Shown: in pieces, positions 33,786-42,328 of the stretch
Position numbering within the stretch: the stretch's first letter is position 1
Layout of the letters: each line of letters begins with the position of its first letter
NCBI GenBank assembly: GCA_910576545.1
Contig: CAJTKM010000004.1
Span: 62,001 to 126,000 of the forward strand
Reading direction: 5' to 3'
DNA: 64,000 nt
Source: Lachnospiraceae bacterium
Lineage (GTDB): Bacteria > Bacillota > Clostridia > Lachnospirales > Anaerotignaceae
Notes under the pieces: model-generated
Databases searched by the model: none
What the model saw: only the letters and a program-made list of their open reading frames with translations
What the model was told of the DNA's origin: nothing
Program-made: the position numbers and the translations under genes

Positions 33786-34679
33786 ATGCTGGAAACCAGA
33801 CAGACCAACCGTTTTGCATTGCTTTTTTTTCTTTATTTTATAGGGGTAACTTTGGGGCTGGCGTTCTTCCCTCCTTTTTATTCTCTCTCCTATGCGGAAC
33901 AGTCCATGTTGGATTATGTGCTGGCGTTTCTGCCGCCTATCTGTTTTTATTTCCTGTTCACAAAAAAATCCCCGCGGGAAACCCTCCGCCTGAAGCCTTT
34001 AGGCTGGAAAAACCTGATATTGGTGGTATTGCTGAGCTTTGCCGTTAAACCTCTGATGGCGTTTTTTTCCTACTTTTCACAGCTGTTTTTTCCGAATCCT
34101 GTTGAGGCTTCTTCCGGTGCAATTTATTCGTCCAGCTTTCTCCCCATGCTGTTTACAATCGCGGTGCTGCCTGCCGTGTTTGAGGAACTCGTCATGCGTG
34201 GCATCGTGCTTTCCGGCTACCGCTCCTTCGGGACGCTCAAAGCCTCACTTGCGACAGGTTTTTTGTTTGCCATGCTCCATCTGAGCCCTCAACAGTTCCT
34301 TTACGCGTTCTGTGTGGGCGCGCTGTTCTGCGTACTTGTGCAGCGGACCGGCTCTATTTTTTCTTCCATGATACCGCATTTTTTAATCAATGCTGAAACG
34401 GTCATCGGAATATTTTCCGCCGGAACAGAAACTTCCGCCGCAGTTTCCCCGCCCGCAACGATACTTTTCATCTATGTAAGCATTTTTGCGCTGCTGTCTT
34501 TGCCCGTTCTTGCTGGATTGCTGTACCTGTTTTTTAAGGTCAATCCACTGCCCGCAGAGTCTGCAACGCCTTTGGCTGAGAAGGGCACGCTCCCGAAAGC
34601 GCGCTTTTTTACACCATCCACACTGCTGCTCTGCGTTGTATATATCCTGTTGGGGATTCTGCCTGAACTGTTTTCCTGA
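33786..34679 (+). CDS. CPBP-family intramembrane metalloprotease (CAAX/Abi)
   Basis: 297 residues, about eight membrane helices. The CPBP signature is complete: the Glu-Glu-x3-Arg motif in PAVFEELVMRGIVLSGYR near residue 135, the first His in FAMLHLSPQQFLYAF, and the later His/Asn in SSMIPHFLINAETVIG. In bacteria these act in bacteriocin self-immunity, protein maturation or unknown proteolysis; nothing nearby identifies the target. ATG 33786 follows AAGGAGGTTTTATC. It is convergent with the recombinase-spoVT gene, separated by a strong hairpin. Confidence 0.9.
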   Translation: MLETRQTNRFALLFFLYFIGVTLGLAFFPPFYSLSYAEQSMLDYVLAFLPPICFYFLFTKKSPRETLRLKPLGWKNLILVVLLSFAVKPLMAFFSYFSQLFFPNPVEASSGAIYSSSFLPMLFTIAVLPAVFEELVMRGIVLSGYRSFGTLKASLATGFLFAMLHLSPQQFLYAFCVGALFCVLVQRTGSIFSSMIPHFLINAETVIGIFSAGTETSAAVSPPATILFIYVSIFALLSLPVLAGLLYLFFKVNPLPAESATPLAEKGTLPKARFFTPSTLLLCVVYILLGILPELFS

Positions 34680-34689
34680 AACACAGACA

Positions 34690-34733
34690 AAAACGGTGAA
34701 AGCCTTATAAATCCAGACTTTCACCGTTTTTAC
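34690..34733. terminator. Bidirectional terminator between the CPBP gene and spoVT 3' end
   Basis: AAAACGGTGAAAG, 15-nt loop, CTTTCACCGTTTT, then TACATTTTT on the plus strand; the A tract lets it work leftwards too. It lies 10 bp past the spoVT stop, so it is the host terminator of spoVT. Confidence 0.85.
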
Positions 34734-34742
34734 ATTTTTCTC

Positions 34743-35189
34743 TTACTGCTCCATCTGTTTCCCCAAAAAACCAGCCGCTGTCTGCGCCAGCTTCCCCTCG
34801 ACTTCCCCCATCTTTTTGTCCTTGGAAAGGAACACGATTGCCCCCATAGCATCCCCTTCTGCAATGATGGGTACAATCAACTGGTGGTTATAACTTTCGG
34901 AAATGTCGTCCTCCAAAACAGGGACAAAGTTGTCGTCATTCCTGTCCGCAATCAACGCAGTACGGCGGTTGATACAACTCTCCATCTCCGGACTGATGTG
35001 CTTTTCAAAAAATTCTTTCTTTCCCCCGCCGGAAACCGCGATAATCTGGTCTTTGTCCACAATGCAGGTGATATGTCCTGCCGTCTGCGCCAGAGATTCT
35101 GCGTATTCCTTCGCAAATGCCCCCAGTTCCCCTATCGGGGAATATTTCTTCAGTATGATTTCACCTTCCCTGTCTGTAAAAATCTCCAA
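34743..35189 (-). pseudogene. spoVT: 3' part of spoVT (C-terminal GAF domain), separated from its start by 12.5 kb
   Basis: 148 codons encode the SpoVT C-terminal domain: TDREGEIILKKYSPIGELG, FAKEYAESLAQTAGHITCI, DKDQIIAVSGGGKKEFFEKH, EGDAMGAIVFLSKDKKMGEV and QTAAGFLGKQMEQ. SpoVT is a late-sporulation (forespore) regulator whose AbrB-like start is missing here and found at 47663-47761. Joined at the shared core, the gene would be 181 codons; B. subtilis SpoVT has 178. Every feature of the domain is intact, so it is interrupted, not decaying. Confidence 0.93.
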
Positions 35190-36887
35190 CGGGTCGCCCC
35201 CACTGACAACGTTGACAGTATAGGGCTTGTCCCGCTGATTGCGCTCCTGATGGATAATTTTCTGCTCCAGCCCGTTTTTTTCCTGCTCCCCGAAATTTCC
35301 TGCCTGCAATATTGCCCCGATATCGGCTTTCAGTTCCACCTCAATCCGGTTTTCATAAACTGTAATCCGCTCAATCAGAAAATCCAAGTCTGTTTTATCC
35401 AGTTTCTCTTTCCTCAGTATCCCATCAAAGACCTCCGCCGCTGTGCGGCTGATTTTGTTCAGACGTTCCACTGCTCCAGCCCTGTTTGCGTTCAGCGTCA
35501 TCTGGGCTTTCAGCGAACTGATTTTATCCTCCAATTCCGCTTCCATTTCGTCATACGTCTGTTCAAGAAGCTCCTCCCTCTCCGGATGCTTCATGATGTC
35601 CCTGATGCACTGGCGTTTCGTGGCTTTCAGTTCCTCATATGCAAAATCAAGCTGTTTTTGCAGGCTCGATGCCACTTCTTCCTCTTTTTTCTGTGCGGCA
35701 GTCTCCGCTTTAACGGATTCGTTCAGCCGTTCCAGCATATCGGCGGAATTTTCCTTTATTTGCCGGATATACTCTTTCAGGATATTGTCCAACATGTCCA
35801 CCCGCGTGTGGTGGCTTGAGCAGGCTTTCCGCCCGCGCCTGTGATAGCCTCCACAGACATAAGCAGGCTTCAGGTCGTCCCTGCTCATGGAAAACATCGG
35901 ACTGCCGCAGTCCCCACAGTAAAGATAACCGGAATAGATGTTGTCATATTTTTTCTGTCCCCGGTAATTGGACTTTGTACGCTTCCGCCGCTGTTCCTGT
36001 GCCATAGCAAAGATGCGCGTATCCAAAATCGGCTCGTGATGCTTTTCAAATACGATGTGTTCGCCTTCGTCTGTTTTCCTGTCCCCGCCGTTTATCTTTT
36101 TGCGGGTATATTTGCCCTGGCGGAGCGTACCGATATAAAAGTCATTTTCCAAAATGCCCTGCACCGTTGCAATGCTCCATTCTTTCTTTACCCGCAGCTT
36201 CGTTTCTTCACCGTTTACCTCCCGCCGCAGCTTTTCCGCCATGCGGGGCGTTGGGATATTTAAGTCTGTCAGGTGATTGGCAATTTTTTTGTAGCCCCAG
36301 CCGCCGATATAAAGGTCATATATCATTTTCACCACCTCTGCCGCCGATGGTTCAACTTCAAACGCCATCGTTTTGGTATTTGTGATAACATAACCGTAAG
36401 GGACGGCACAGATCCATTTTCCATCGCTCTGCCGTCTTTTGATGACAGATTTGACCTTTTTGCTTGCGTCGGTAACCGGCATTTCATTTATCAGGAAACG
36501 GAACTGTATCGCCGTCCAGTCGTCATAGGTCGGGTAGTCAATATTATCCCCGATGGAAATGATGCGCACGCCCTGATCACGCAAATCCTCCAATTCCACC
36601 AGCCCGCGGCTGTTGCGGCGGGAAAAGCGGGAGAAATCTTTCACAACAAGAATGTCATATTGATGGCGCATGAGCATGGGCCGCATCGCCTGATAACCCT
36701 CCCTCTGCTCAAAGGTATAACCGGAGCGGTCGCGGTCTTCGTAAAACGTCAGTGCGCTCTGCGGGAATTTCCGGCTGACAAAATCTGCAATAATCGCCTT
36801 TTGGTTCTCTATGGAAGTGTTGTCGCGGTCTAGCTCATCGTCCACAGAAATGCGGCAGTAGCCCGCAATATCATAGGTTTCCGTCAT
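34743..36887 (-). CDS. Large serine recombinase fused in frame to the SpoVT GAF domain
   Basis: 714 codons as they stand. Residues 1-566 are a complete large serine recombinase: catalytic domain with Tyr-x-Arg-x-Ser (GYCRIS, Ser14) and DFSRFSRRNSRG, a recombinase domain (~165-300), a zinc ribbon (Cys324, Cys327, Cys345, Cys356) and a long coiled coil (~380-470). At GGDP (564-566) the sequence turns without a break into residues 34 onward of SpoVT (LEIFTDREGEIILKKYSPIG to the final LGKQMEQ). The junction is exactly the 10-bp direct repeat, so the fusion results from element integration. ATG 36887 lies behind GGTGAGGAT. The recombinase probably excises and inserts the 12.5-kb element. Confidence 0.93.
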   Translation of the reverse strand: MTETYDIAGYCRISVDDELDRDNTSIENQKAIIADFVSRKFPQSALTFYEDRDRSGYTFEQREGYQAMRPMLMRHQYDILVVKDFSRFSRRNSRGLVELEDLRDQGVRIISIGDNIDYPTYDDWTAIQFRFLINEMPVTDASKKVKSVIKRRQSDGKWICAVPYGYVITNTKTMAFEVEPSAAEVVKMIYDLYIGGWGYKKIANHLTDLNIPTPRMAEKLRREVNGEETKLRVKKEWSIATVQGILENDFYIGTLRQGKYTRKKINGGDRKTDEGEHIVFEKHHEPILDTRIFAMAQEQRRKRTKSNYRGQKKYDNIYSGYLYCGDCGSPMFSMSRDDLKPAYVCGGYHRRGRKACSSHHTRVDMLDNILKEYIRQIKENSADMLERLNESVKAETAAQKKEEEVASSLQKQLDFAYEELKATKRQCIRDIMKHPEREELLEQTYDEMEAELEDKISSLKAQMTLNANRAGAVERLNKISRTAAEVFDGILRKEKLDKTDLDFLIERITVYENRIEVELKADIGAILQAGNFGEQEKNGLEQKIIHQERNQRDKPYTVNVVSGGDPLEIFTDREGEIILKKYSPIGELGAFAKEYAESLAQTAGHITCIVDKDQIIAVSGGGKKEFFEKHISPEMESCINRRTALIADRNDDNFVPVLEDDISESYNHQLIVPIIAEGDAMGAIVFLSKDKKMGEVEGKLAQTAAGFLGKQMEQ
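35190..35199 (-). other. Attachment site core, recombinase end (attL/attR)
   Basis: Minus strand GGGCGACCCG, identical to and in the same orientation as 47663-47672. The side inside the element carries CAACGTTGTCAGTGG; the other side is spoVT sequence. Confidence 0.85.
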
Positions 36888-36980
36888 ATCCTCACCCCTC
36901 TCGTTTCAGTATACCATCCCCTTCCTTACAACGGAATCGGAATATTTTTCCAATGCTCCCGGGCATTTTCCTTTGCCATT

Positions 36981-37029
36981 GGGCGAAGCCCCCTCGGTGT
37001 CAACATGTGCCTTGGAGGGGCCTTCGTCC
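36981..37029 (-). repeat. Long GC-rich hairpin between the 70-residue protein gene and the recombinase
   Basis: GGGCGAAG (36981-36988) pairs with CTTCGTCC (37022-37029), extended inward by CCCCTC/GAGGGG. There is no T run, so it is not a classic terminator; it could control read-through into the recombinase. Confidence 0.55.
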
Positions 37030-37036
37030 AGCATGG

Positions 37037-37249
37037 TCATTTCAGCATTCCGGCATTATGCTTAACCAGGCCTTCCATCAGGGGAAACAAATCCTTGTGC
37101 CCCGATATGAAAACAACTGCCCTGCTTCCTTTTTCTGCCAACGCTCCAGCTTGCGCAAGTACATTTTCTTTCCATATCCTGTCAGTGTTTTCTTCCTCTG
37201 TCAGCCACAAAAACGTGAGCTTGTTTTTTCTATCGATCCCCATTCTCAA
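37037..37249 (-). CDS. Small protein of 70 residues upstream of the recombinase
   Basis: The start is TTG 37249 with GGAGG eight bases upstream (ATG 37243 is also in frame). The product is soluble, mixed-charge and probably alpha/beta: RKNKLTFLWLTEEENTDRIW, KENVLAQAGALAEKG, then SRAVVFISGHKDLFPLMEGL. I do not recognise the family. It lies 150 bp upstream of the recombinase on the same strand. By size and position it is a candidate recombination directionality factor, but that is a guess from context only. Confidence 0.55.
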   Translation of the reverse strand: MRMGIDRKNKLTFLWLTEEENTDRIWKENVLAQAGALAEKGSRAVVFISGHKDLFPLMEGLVKHNAGMLK

Positions 37250-37556
37250 ATAGGCGTCCCTCCTTTCCTGCCTTCCTATTTTTTCCAAATCTGCTTGGAT
37301 TATTCCCGGCCCTGTTGCTGTTCCACAGAAATCTTCTGTTCCTGTGCCAGCTTTTCGCTTCTTTCCTTCCGCCTGCGGCGGCTGTCTTTGTTTTGTTTCA
37401 GGCACAAAAGAAAAAGCCGGCATACGGCAGGATGCAGGCTGGAAAAAGCGGAAACGCTTTTGAAAAGAGAGGTGTAAAAAACCTATGGGATCCTCTTTTA
37501 TCAATATGGGAACCCCGGACAAGAGTACGTCAGATATACATTTGCTGTATAGCAGC

Positions 37557-37580
37557 AAGGAGGGGAAATCCCCTCCTTTT
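37557..37580. terminator. Perfect 9-bp hairpin after the regulator gene
   Basis: AAGGAGGGG-aaat-CCCCTCCTT, 13 bp beyond the regulator stop at 37593. The T run is short on both strands, so termination is uncertain. Confidence 0.5.
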
Positions 37581-37592
37581 CCATGCACCGGC

Positions 37593-38915
37593 CTAGAAAA
37601 ATAAAAACGGCTTGAACCGCAGGATACGGCTCGGCCGACCGTATTTACTCATAAGTTTTTCGCTGATGACTTCACAATAGCCCGAATCACAGAGCTTCAG
37701 CACAATCCTGTCCATTGTCCGCACGCTGACCCCGCAGATTCCCGCCAATTCTTTGGACGTATATTCCGTTTTTCCGTCCTTGGTGATATTACTGAATATT
37801 TTATAAACTGTGTTCACGCTCAGGCTGCTTTCCCGTGCTATCTGGTAGAACTTTTCTTCAAAATTTTCCTTCTTTTTCCCATTCTGTGATGCGCCGACAG
37901 GTCCGATTACATCGCCGCCTTCCAAAACAACATACGCCACCTGTCCGCCGTGCCGTTGGGCAATTTTGATACCTTCATAAGCGTTGAATTTAGAATCGTT
38001 TGCGGTCGCGCCGTAACCAATGCCAATATAGGTATTGATGACGGATACGTCCCGCAAAACATCCAGCAGATAAATATCTTTATAATTGTCCGTTTCCGTT
38101 TCAATGACTTTTTTCGTTGTAAAAATCATAAATTCACTGCGTCCCTGCTCCACCAGCACCCCTTCTATGCGGCTGTTGAAATGGTACAGCCTGTCCAATA
38201 TTTTCAGCCGCTGGGAAAGATAGGCATATTCATCGTCCTTCATCAGGGAATATTCCGAAGGCATGTCCATTTTTACCGCAATCACTACAATTTGGTTTTC
38301 GCTGTTTTTCTGCGCCCGTATCCGCATCTGAAGGTTATTCAGGCACTGGCGAATCGTATCTTCCGAAGGCACACATAACACAACGGGCACACTTTCCTGG
38401 AGCAGCGTGTAATACACCTGTTCCAGCCCTGTCATGCAGCAGCTCACATGGTTTTTCTCGTAATTCTCCCTATGGAAGTTCAGCACATACTCTACATAAT
38501 CCGCATCCAGATACAGCTGCTCCGCGAAATACATCCGCCCTTCCTGATACCCGATACTGGCTTCGTTAAACAGCCGCTTGGTTATTTTTTCATCATAGGT
38601 ATCAATGCTCAGGCTGCTAACATCATATTTCCGCACATAAACCGCTTCAAACATCGCACGGTAAAGCGTCGTATCATGGCGGGGGATATAGTCACACAAT
38701 ATTTTATTCTTCGCTTTCTTCTCATAGAGCTTGAATGGTGTTTTTCCTCCGAACAATATCGCGTCAACTTTTTCCGGGTAGTTTTCAATCAGTTCAAGCG
38801 CGTTGGTATAATGCTTATATTTGATAGAATCCGTTTCTAATGCAGGAAAATTGTCCTTGCTGATCTTTTCAATCTTTTCTGTTATTATTTTCGGCCCAAC
38901 AAATAGTATTTTCAT
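37593..38915 (-). CDS. Transcriptional regulator with C-terminal winged helix, next to the D-aminoacylase operon
   Basis: 440 residues. An N-terminal alpha/beta region (MKILFVGPKIITEKIEKISK, AILFGGKT) is followed by a middle domain with the feel of a GGDEF-fold/nucleotide-cyclase-like regulator module (GVLVEQGRSEFMIF, IGIGYGATANDSKFNAYEGI, YVVLEGGDVIGPVG). The C-terminus is a winged helix (YTSKELAGICGVSVRTMDRI, SKYGRPSRILRF). Similar regulators adjoin peptidase/permease operons in Firmicutes. ATG 38915 has GGGGAGAAAAGC upstream. It lies downstream of the aminoacylase operon with two palindromes in the gap, and probably controls it (inference). Confidence 0.7.
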   Translation of the reverse strand: MKILFVGPKIITEKIEKISKDNFPALETDSIKYKHYTNALELIENYPEKVDAILFGGKTPFKLYEKKAKNKILCDYIPRHDTTLYRAMFEAVYVRKYDVSSLSIDTYDEKITKRLFNEASIGYQEGRMYFAEQLYLDADYVEYVLNFHRENYEKNHVSCCMTGLEQVYYTLLQESVPVVLCVPSEDTIRQCLNNLQMRIRAQKNSENQIVVIAVKMDMPSEYSLMKDDEYAYLSQRLKILDRLYHFNSRIEGVLVEQGRSEFMIFTTKKVIETETDNYKDIYLLDVLRDVSVINTYIGIGYGATANDSKFNAYEGIKIAQRHGGQVAYVVLEGGDVIGPVGASQNGKKKENFEEKFYQIARESSLSVNTVYKIFSNITKDGKTEYTSKELAGICGVSVRTMDRIVLKLCDSGYCEVISEKLMSKYGRPSRILRFKPFLFF

Positions 38916-38949
38916 GCTTTTCTCCCCTTTCGTGTCAGTCAGGGCACTA

Positions 38950-38996
38950 TTCTTGTGTATCTAACAGATACACAAGAAAGAGGGATATCCCTCTTT
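38950..38996. promoter_or_regulatory. Two adjacent perfect palindromes
   Basis: TTCTTGTGTATCT-aac-AGATACACAAGAA (38950-38978, 13-bp stem) directly joined to AAAGAGGGATATCCCTCTTT (38977-38996, a 20-bp palindrome). They lie between the D-aminoacylase stop and the regulator start. They may be operators for the regulator or an operon-end/attenuator structure. Nothing else is seen in 38997-39208 apart from a TATAAT near 39045 on the minus strand. Confidence 0.7.
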
Positions 38997-39208
38997 GCCT
39001 CACCCTTCCGTACAAACGCAACGCTGCATTTTGTATTTCATTATAAACAATTTTTGAAAAAATGACCTCTCTTTCCAGAAAGGCCATTCTTCCGTATATT
39101 CATTTTTCCAGCCCAGAGGGGTTCCAGCTTTTGTCTTCGGTATCTTTCTCCGCCAAGGCGGTTTTCTTGTGTAAAATATGCCAAACCCTTTCAGTTTTTA
39201 TTCAGAGC

Positions 39209-40855
39209 TTATGCTTTTTTTCCTGCTGTGCAGGGATTTTTTATAACGCGCCCTGCGCAGATGTCCGTCTGTTTCCCCTCCGCCAGAGCAACCTGACCAT
39301 TTACCAGTACATACTCCACACCAACAGTATACTGCTTCGGGTCTTCATATGTCGCCTTATCCGCAATTTTTTCGGGATCGAATACAACGACATCCGCAAA
39401 GTAACCCTCTTTCAGCATGCCTCTGTCCGCAGAGATACCCAGGTATTTTGCAGGAAGGGAAGTCATCTTACGTACAGCGTCCTCGAATGTCAGCATGCCT
39501 TTTTCACGGACATAGTAAGAGAAAATACGCCCGAATGTACCAAACGCACGGGGATGCGGTTTGCCGATGGAAAGCAGGCCCTCCATGGAAAGGTCCATGC
39601 TGTCAGAGCCGAAACAGGTTTTCGGATGTACGACAACCTTGTCCGTATCTTCCTCGCCCTGCGTATGTACAACAACCTGCACCTTGCTCTTTTCCTCAAT
39701 CAGCAGACGGAAGAATGTATCAAATGCGTCCTCGTTATTCATCTTCGCAACTTCGGCGACTGTCTTGCCTTCTGTATATTTATTTGCTTCTGTCATAACG
39801 GAAGCAATGACTACGCCGTCCCAGCCTCCGGCCATCAGGTAGAAGCACTGCCAGCCAGGAATGCCTGTTGTCAGTTCGTTCCTGATTCTGTCCCTGTTTT
39901 CCTGCACTTTCAGTCGCTCCACAAGGGCTTCCACGCCGCCCTCAAACGCCCAGGGCGGGAGCAGTGCCCCCAGAGATGTCATGCCGGCCGTATAAGGATA
40001 ACAGTCGAAACGTACTTCCATGCCGGAAGCCTCCGCCTCATCCAGTTTCTCAAACACTTTATCAATGCTGCCAAAGTTATGATGTCCCATTACTTTCAGG
40101 TGGGAAACATGCAGGGGCACATCGGCTGTCCGTGCAATCCAGATTGCTTCATCCAGCGCTTCCATCTCCTCATCACCCTCGTTGCGGATATGGGAAATGT
40201 AATAACCGTTATACGGCTTCAGCTCTTTAGCCAGTTCCGCCATTTCCTCTTTCTGTGTATATGCGCCGGGCAGATATACCAGACCAGAGGACATCGCAAC
40301 ACAGCCCGCCTCCATTGCTTTTCTAACCTCGGCTTTCATGTTTTCCAGCTGCTCTGGTGTTGCCGCCTCTTTGGAGAAACCCATTTCATCAATACGCACA
40401 GGCCCCTGCGCCACATATGCCACTACGTTAACTGCGGGAGTATGCTCGTCCAGGTAATCGAAATATTCCTGCATAGTATTCCAGTGCAGTTCCAGAGGCG
40501 CAGGAATCGTGCCGATGATTCTGGTGCCCAAATAGTCGATCAGCTCTTTCTTGCGTTCCTCACGGATAGGCGCAACCCCAATACCGCAGTTTGCAACAAC
40601 GTCCATGGTAACGCCCGTATAGATACGGCTCCTTGTGAATTTATCATACACCAAAGACAGGTCAGAATGGGTATGGAAATCAATGAAGCCGGGCGCAACG
40701 AATTTTCCTGCCGCGTCGATGGTCTTTTTCGCCTCTGCCGCGCTCAAATCGCCGATTGCGGTGATCTTATCGCCTTCGATGCCTACGTCGCCTTTGTACC
40801 TGAATTTCCCAGTGCCGTCCAAAATCGTACCGTTTATAATCTTTACATCAAACAT
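39209..40855 (-). CDS. N-acyl-D-amino-acid deacylase (D-aminoacylase, amidohydrolase family)
   Basis: 548 residues, normal for the family. It hydrolyses N-acyl-D-amino acids or related amides. Amidohydrolase motifs: metal-binding HxH in APGFIDFHTHSDLSLVYDKF, VVANCGIGVAP, MSSGLVYLPGAYTQKEEM, HIRNEGDEEMEALDEAIWIA, LHVSHLKVMG, GSDSMDLSM and the HPRAFGTFGRI segment, ending with ADVVVFDPE. No signal peptide, so it acts in the cytosol on imported substrate. It is the last gene of a four-gene unit with three membrane proteins, 38 bp after the nearest. The substrate (D-amino acid, peptide or carbamoyl derivative) is not defined by sequence. Confidence 0.92.
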   Translation of the reverse strand: MFDVKIINGTILDGTGKFRYKGDVGIEGDKITAIGDLSAAEAKKTIDAAGKFVAPGFIDFHTHSDLSLVYDKFTRSRIYTGVTMDVVANCGIGVAPIREERKKELIDYLGTRIIGTIPAPLELHWNTMQEYFDYLDEHTPAVNVVAYVAQGPVRIDEMGFSKEAATPEQLENMKAEVRKAMEAGCVAMSSGLVYLPGAYTQKEEMAELAKELKPYNGYYISHIRNEGDEEMEALDEAIWIARTADVPLHVSHLKVMGHHNFGSIDKVFEKLDEAEASGMEVRFDCYPYTAGMTSLGALLPPWAFEGGVEALVERLKVQENRDRIRNELTTGIPGWQCFYLMAGGWDGVVIASVMTEANKYTEGKTVAEVAKMNNEDAFDTFFRLLIEEKSKVQVVVHTQGEEDTDKVVVHPKTCFGSDSMDLSMEGLLSIGKPHPRAFGTFGRIFSYYVREKGMLTFEDAVRKMTSLPAKYLGISADRGMLKEGYFADVVVFDPEKIADKATYEDPKQYTVGVEYVLVNGQVALAEGKQTDICAGRVIKNPCTAGKKA

Positions 40856-40893
40856 AAAAGTACACGTCCTTTCTTTCTATTATCCAAAACTAT

Positions 40894-41550
40894 TTAAGCC
40901 GCTTTTTTGTTTTTATCCGCTACGAAGAAGCCTCTTGTAATCAGGATACCCGCCAGTACAACACCCAGAGTCAGCACGCCGCCGGGGATGCCCAGCATGC
41001 CGCCGCCTTTCAGAATGATCAGCGCGCCAATAATGGTGCAGACGCCTGTCCGCAAATCTTTTCTCGCAATATCCACATAAATCGCGCCAAACAACGCTGG
41101 AAGGATATAGGAGAAGGAGCTTGTTACGAACGGCGGCAGGAGGGGAATAACCTGCGAACCGATAATCGTAAACAGCGTAATCATAGACGCTGATACGAAT
41201 ACGGAACAGCATGTGCCAATCGTGCCAACAACCTCATGCGCATGTGTGCCTTCTTCCGTACCCGCCATCTTCTGCGCCATAGACGCCGCAGGCATACGGA
41301 TGTCACCAACGGAACCTGCCAGCCAGCCGATGTAAGAACCGGGCGCGCCCAGAGTCGGATAATATGCGATAGGCTGGATAATCCAGCTGATGCCGTATGT
41401 CGCCGCTACAAGGCCCCAAATCTGGAGTATGGTAGAAAGCCCGGGCATCTCGCCGTAACGCAGCCCCACATAAACAGCAGGAAGGAAATTCGCGATGATT
41501 GCCAAGCCCATAGAAATTCTGCCGATTTTGATTAACTTCTTATCATACAT
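40894..41550 (-). CDS. Integral membrane protein of the aminoacylase operon
   Basis: 218 residues, six or so membrane helices (GLAIIANFLPAVYVGLRYG, IWGLVAATYGISWIIQPIAY, the central TIGTCCSVFVSASMITLFTI, and a Gly-rich ILKGGGMLGIPGGVLTLGVV). A conserved-looking loop GSYIGWLAGSVGDIRMPAAS precedes the middle helices. I do not recognise a named transporter family. The gene lies 24 bp after one DUF5058 gene and 38 bp before the deacylase. The three membrane proteins probably form one uptake complex (inference). Confidence 0.8.
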   Translation of the reverse strand: MYDKKLIKIGRISMGLAIIANFLPAVYVGLRYGEMPGLSTILQIWGLVAATYGISWIIQPIAYYPTLGAPGSYIGWLAGSVGDIRMPAASMAQKMAGTEEGTHAHEVVGTIGTCCSVFVSASMITLFTIIGSQVIPLLPPFVTSSFSYILPALFGAIYVDIARKDLRTGVCTIIGALIILKGGGMLGIPGGVLTLGVVLAGILITRGFFVADKNKKAA

Positions 41551-41574
41551 ATCTGCTCACCTCTCAATATTGTC

Positions 41575-42279
41575 TTAAGCCCCTAAAACCGCCTGTGTCA
41601 CAAACATACCGACCAGCATCGCAATGCCGAGCGAAAGCTCCTGAAGCCTCTGGTATTTTTTCAGCGCAGTACCAAGAACAATCATAACGACCGCTGCAAT
41701 CGCCGCAGGCATCAGCTTCGGCGTCGCCAATGTCTGAATCTGGTTGCCCAGCAGGTAAGCGAACAAACCTACCGTCGCGCCTGCCATCAGCTTTTTAATC
41801 CACGCAGGGTCATATTTGGAATTCATTTTTTCTACAACGCCGCTCATTCTATGGCCCAGAATGAAAACGACAAACAGCCAGCCAAAGTTATTCAACGCCA
41901 TGCCCCAAAGACCGTATGTCCACGCCTGCATGCCGAATGCCTCTGTGCCTGCCTCAACGCCCAGCATGCCGGACGTCAGGGAGATAACGCCAAGTTCCGT
42001 TCTTGCCGCGCCTACGTCGCAAAGGCGCATCCATGTCGTCGGCGCGCCTACGACAGCCACCAGTGAAAGCAGCGTAATGACCGGCGAAAGGGAAGGCCCA
42101 ATCGCCGTAATGCAGGCAGAACGGATTGCCGCCGCTTTCTTTTCCTTATTAATGCCACATTCTGTCGCTTCTTTCAGTGCGGCGCGCATAAATACGACTG
42201 CCTGCGATACCGAGATGATAACAAGGAACGCCGATACGACCCATATCCCCGGACTGTTGATAATTGCCTGAAAATTCAT
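41575..42279 (-). CDS. DUF5058 family membrane protein (second copy)
   Basis: 234 residues, about six helices. It shares with the next upstream gene the conserved KAAAIRSACITAIGPSLSPV block, a GAARTELG motif, W-x-YG-WG in the middle, KYDPAWIKKLMAGATVGLFA and a tail with KKYQRLQELSLGIAMLVGMF. This is the DUF5058 pattern, functionally uncharacterised. The two copies are clear paralogues. The fixed polar residues within membrane helices suit a transporter. ATG 42279 has GGAGGAATGAAGT upstream. Confidence 0.85.
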   Translation of the reverse strand: MNFQAIINSPGIWVVSAFLVIISVSQAVVFMRAALKEATECGINKEKKAAAIRSACITAIGPSLSPVITLLSLVAVVGAPTTWMRLCDVGAARTELGVISLTSGMLGVEAGTEAFGMQAWTYGLWGMALNNFGWLFVVFILGHRMSGVVEKMNSKYDPAWIKKLMAGATVGLFAYLLGNQIQTLATPKLMPAAIAAVVMIVLGTALKKYQRLQELSLGIAMLVGMFVTQAVLGA

Positions 42280-42328
42280 ACTTCATTCCTCCTCTGAAAT
42301 AACCCTGAAAATAAATCCTTCCGGCCTC

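Noticed and set aside
34743-36887. A dedicated regulatory fusion of a recombinase with a GAF domain
   Set aside because: The join is exactly at the att core and the GAF part is the missing half of the nearby spoVT, so the fusion is a by-product of integration; any function would be secondary.
37250-37588. Upstream extension of the 70-residue protein to 183 residues
   Set aside because: The extension begins by translating the hairpin at 37557-37580 and has random composition; the strong ribosome site is at the TTG 37249.
39062-40897. Long plus-strand ORF of 611 codons
   Set aside because: Exact antisense of the D-aminoacylase gene; Cys/His-rich, no ribosome site, no family resemblance.
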